DNA of 36,360 bases, from the NCBI GenBank assembly GCA_001797275.1, contig MGOY01000036.1:1-36360 (forward strand), written 5' to 3'. The notes beneath the pieces are model-generated. The model ran no database searches. It was not told the DNA's origin and saw nothing but the letters and a program-made list of their open reading frames with translations. The position numbers and the translations under genes are program-made. The DNA comes from Clostridiales bacterium GWF2_38_85 (GTDB lineage: Bacteria > Bacillota > Clostridia > Oscillospirales > CAG-382). This document shows positions 35,262-36,360 of this stretch, one piece after another; the first letter of the stretch is position 1; each line of letters begins with the position of its first letter.

Positions 35262-35890
35262 TTAGTCACAACCTTTTCATTTTCTATTGTTTGAAGATTA
35301 TTAACTGCTTTTCCCTCTACCACACCGTCTCTTCTAACTACTGATGCTATTGTCCCCCAAAAGCACCGGCAGTCAAATAAAAAGCTCATTCTCTTAACAT
35401 ATTCACCGTCGAGTTTTGCTTTTACCGGTATTGCAAGTTCATCGCGACCGTTGATCTGTGCCCAACCAGTTAGACCTGGTCTTACATCATTCGCACCATA
35501 TTGATCACGTTCTTCAATTAAATCAAACTGATTCCACAATGCCGGTCGAGGTCCTATGACAGACATTTTTCCTATGAAGATATTGAATATCTGTGGCAAC
35601 TCATCAAGTGATGTTTTACGAAAAAATTTTCCGACTTTAGTTATGTATGTATCCGGATTTTGCAACATATGTGTCGGTGTATCACGAGGTGTGTCAATTC
35701 TCATAGTTCTGAATTTTAATATATTAAAATGAACTTTATGTATTCCGGATCGCTTCTGTTTGAAAAATATCGGTCCGGGACTATCTAATTTTATGATTAA
35801 CATTAAAATAAGGAGAAGCGGTGAAAATACGACAATTCCCAAAGATGATAAGATTATATCAAACAATCTCTTTACGAATTTTGAGTACAT
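35258..35890 (-). CDS. Undecaprenyl-phosphate sugar-1-phosphate transferase (initiating)
   Basis: A 210-residue bacterial sugar transferase (PF02397; WbaP/PglC-like) with one N-terminal hydrophobic segment (about 9-31). The catalytic-domain motifs are FKQKRSG, ILKFRTM, TSLDELPQIFNI, SVIGPRP and RPGLTGWAQINGRDEL. It loads the first sugar phosphate onto undecaprenyl phosphate, starting repeat-unit synthesis. I use ATG 35890, 12 bases after AGGAGG; an in-frame GTG only 3 bases after it is possible, and the frame stays open to ATG 35977, which overlaps the promoter and is unlikely. First gene of the operon. Confidence 0.9.
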   Translation of the reverse strand: MYSKFVKRLFDIILSSLGIVVFSPLLLILMLIIKLDSPGPIFFKQKRSGIHKVHFNILKFRTMRIDTPRDTPTHMLQNPDTYITKVGKFFRKTSLDELPQIFNIFIGKMSVIGPRPALWNQFDLIEERDQYGANDVRPGLTGWAQINGRDELAIPVKAKLDGEYVKRMSFLFDCRCFWGTIASVVRRDGVVEGKAVNNLQTIENEKVVTK

Positions 35891-35947
35891 ATTCCACACA
35901 ACCCTCCTGACCTTTGAATTTATTGATATCTCAATTTCATATTTGTA

Positions 35948-35985
35948 ATTATCAATATAATAGCACAACATTGTCAATTAGTCAA
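35948..35985 (-). promoter_or_regulatory. Promoter of the polysaccharide operon, two overlapping options
   Basis: On - TTGACT (35980-35985) is followed after 17 bases by TATTAT (35957-35962). A consensus TTGACA (35972-35977) is followed after 18 bases by GATAAT (35948-35953). Both precede AGGAGG of the sugar transferase by 40-60 bases. Which is used cannot be told. Confidence 0.6.
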
Positions 35986-36169
35986 TACATAAATGTCTTT
36001 TTTGTATACCTATTAATTTTAAAATACCATAAAATAGATAAGCCGAAACAAAATCTCACTAGTTGTATATGCTTCGCTCAAGATAAACTGCGAAGTAGAC
36101 AGATTGCCCAAGAGCGAGAATTCGTTTAAATTTCATCTTATCGAGTAACTTTTGGAGAGATGGATGTAT

Positions 36170-36360
36170 TTATTCTGATTTTTTCCTATATTCGCTTGGT
36201 GACATACCTATATGCTGTTTAAACATTCTCGAAAAATAAAGGCTGTCAATTATACCAACAGAATTTGCAATCATTCCAATTGTAAGAGAGGTATTTTTTA
36301 ATAAATGTATTGCTCGTTCCATTCTATATTCAATAATAAATTGCAATGGTGATTTATTTA
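36170..36360 (-). CDS. AraC-family regulator, C-terminal part (runs off the window)
   Basis: The last 63 codons, on -, carry the second helix-turn-helix of an AraC/XylS regulator: EYRMERAIHLLKNTSLTIGM, then YFSRMFKQHIGMSPSEYRK, with TAA at 36170-36172. The N-terminal ligand domain lies outside the window. It reads towards the operon promoter and could be separately regulated. Whether it controls the polysaccharide genes is unknown. Confidence 0.85.
   Translation of the reverse strand, partial: NKSPLQFIIEYRMERAIHLLKNTSLTIGMIANSVGIIDSLYFSRMFKQHIGMSPSEYRKKSE

Noticed and set aside
36070-36097. CTTCGC/GCGAAG stem as a terminator of the AraC gene
   Set aside because: Only 6 bp with a 12-base loop and no T-run on either strand.
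1-36360. CRISPR array, tRNA or rRNA genes
   Set aside because: I saw no regularly spaced repeats and no cloverleaf or rRNA-like segments on either strand; the repeats present are gene-derived scars, terminators or IS ends.

Overview
The window looks like chromosomal DNA from a low-GC, spore-forming Clostridia-type Firmicute, probably a gut Oscillospiraceae or Lachnospiraceae relative. The base composition is AT-rich, Shine-Dalgarno sites are of the AGGAGG type, there is a (broken) CotJC spore-coat catalase, and a DUF6054 protein and a small ferredoxin of clostridial type are present. This placement is inference; no rRNA or marker gene is visible.

Layout. (1) Positions 1-5350 hold a ferredoxin, a radical-SAM gene remnant, a DUF6054 protein, a uroporphyrinogen-decarboxylase-family protein followed by a solute-binding lipoprotein, all on +, and then a truncated cotJC and a small membrane protein on -. 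(2) Positions 5400-11100, all on -, hold a fragment of a capF 3' end, a DUF4143 ATPase with a clear promoter, intact capF, a lone TnpB-type transposon protein and intact capE. CapE and CapF are the first two enzymes of UDP-N-acetyl-L-fucosamine synthesis; the third (CapG, 2-epimerase) is not in the window. (3) Positions 11100-17800 are a graveyard: GHMP (galactokinase-like) kinase remnants in two places, IS21, IS66 and ISL3 fragments, a pRiA4b ORF-3-like remnant, a capD-type dehydratase with a lost start codon and two frameshifts, and a chimeric scar made of capF and FMN-binding-protein pieces. One small FMN-binding membrane protein in this stretch is intact. (4) Positions 17804-35977 form one long polysaccharide operon on -, read from a promoter near 35957-35985.

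The operon begins with the initiating undecaprenyl-phosphate sugar transferase. A truncated and an intact copy of an epimerase follow, then four GT4-like glycosyltransferases, a Wzy-like polymerase, a fifth GT4, a pyruvyl transferase, an F420-dehydrogenase-beta-like Fe-S protein, a GT2, a Wzx-like flippase, a hexapeptide acetyltransferase, a PLP sugar aminotransferase, rfbA and rfbB. The gene set fits a Wzx/Wzy-type capsule or exopolysaccharide whose repeat unit probably contains a dTDP-derived 4-acetamido-4,6-dideoxyhexose and a pyruvyl (or related) substituent. rmlC and rmlD are absent, so dTDP-rhamnose is not supported. A partial AraC-type regulator enters at the right edge.

The most notable signals are the zinc-ribbon-less TnpB bracketed by two different capE 3' ends, the capF C-terminal end present three times (once intact, twice as scars), and multiply lesioned genes whose intact ancestors can be reconstructed. 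Together they suggest a polysaccharide locus that has repeatedly exchanged modules and is losing its older UDP-sugar half. I saw no tRNA, rRNA, CRISPR array or recognisable riboswitch.
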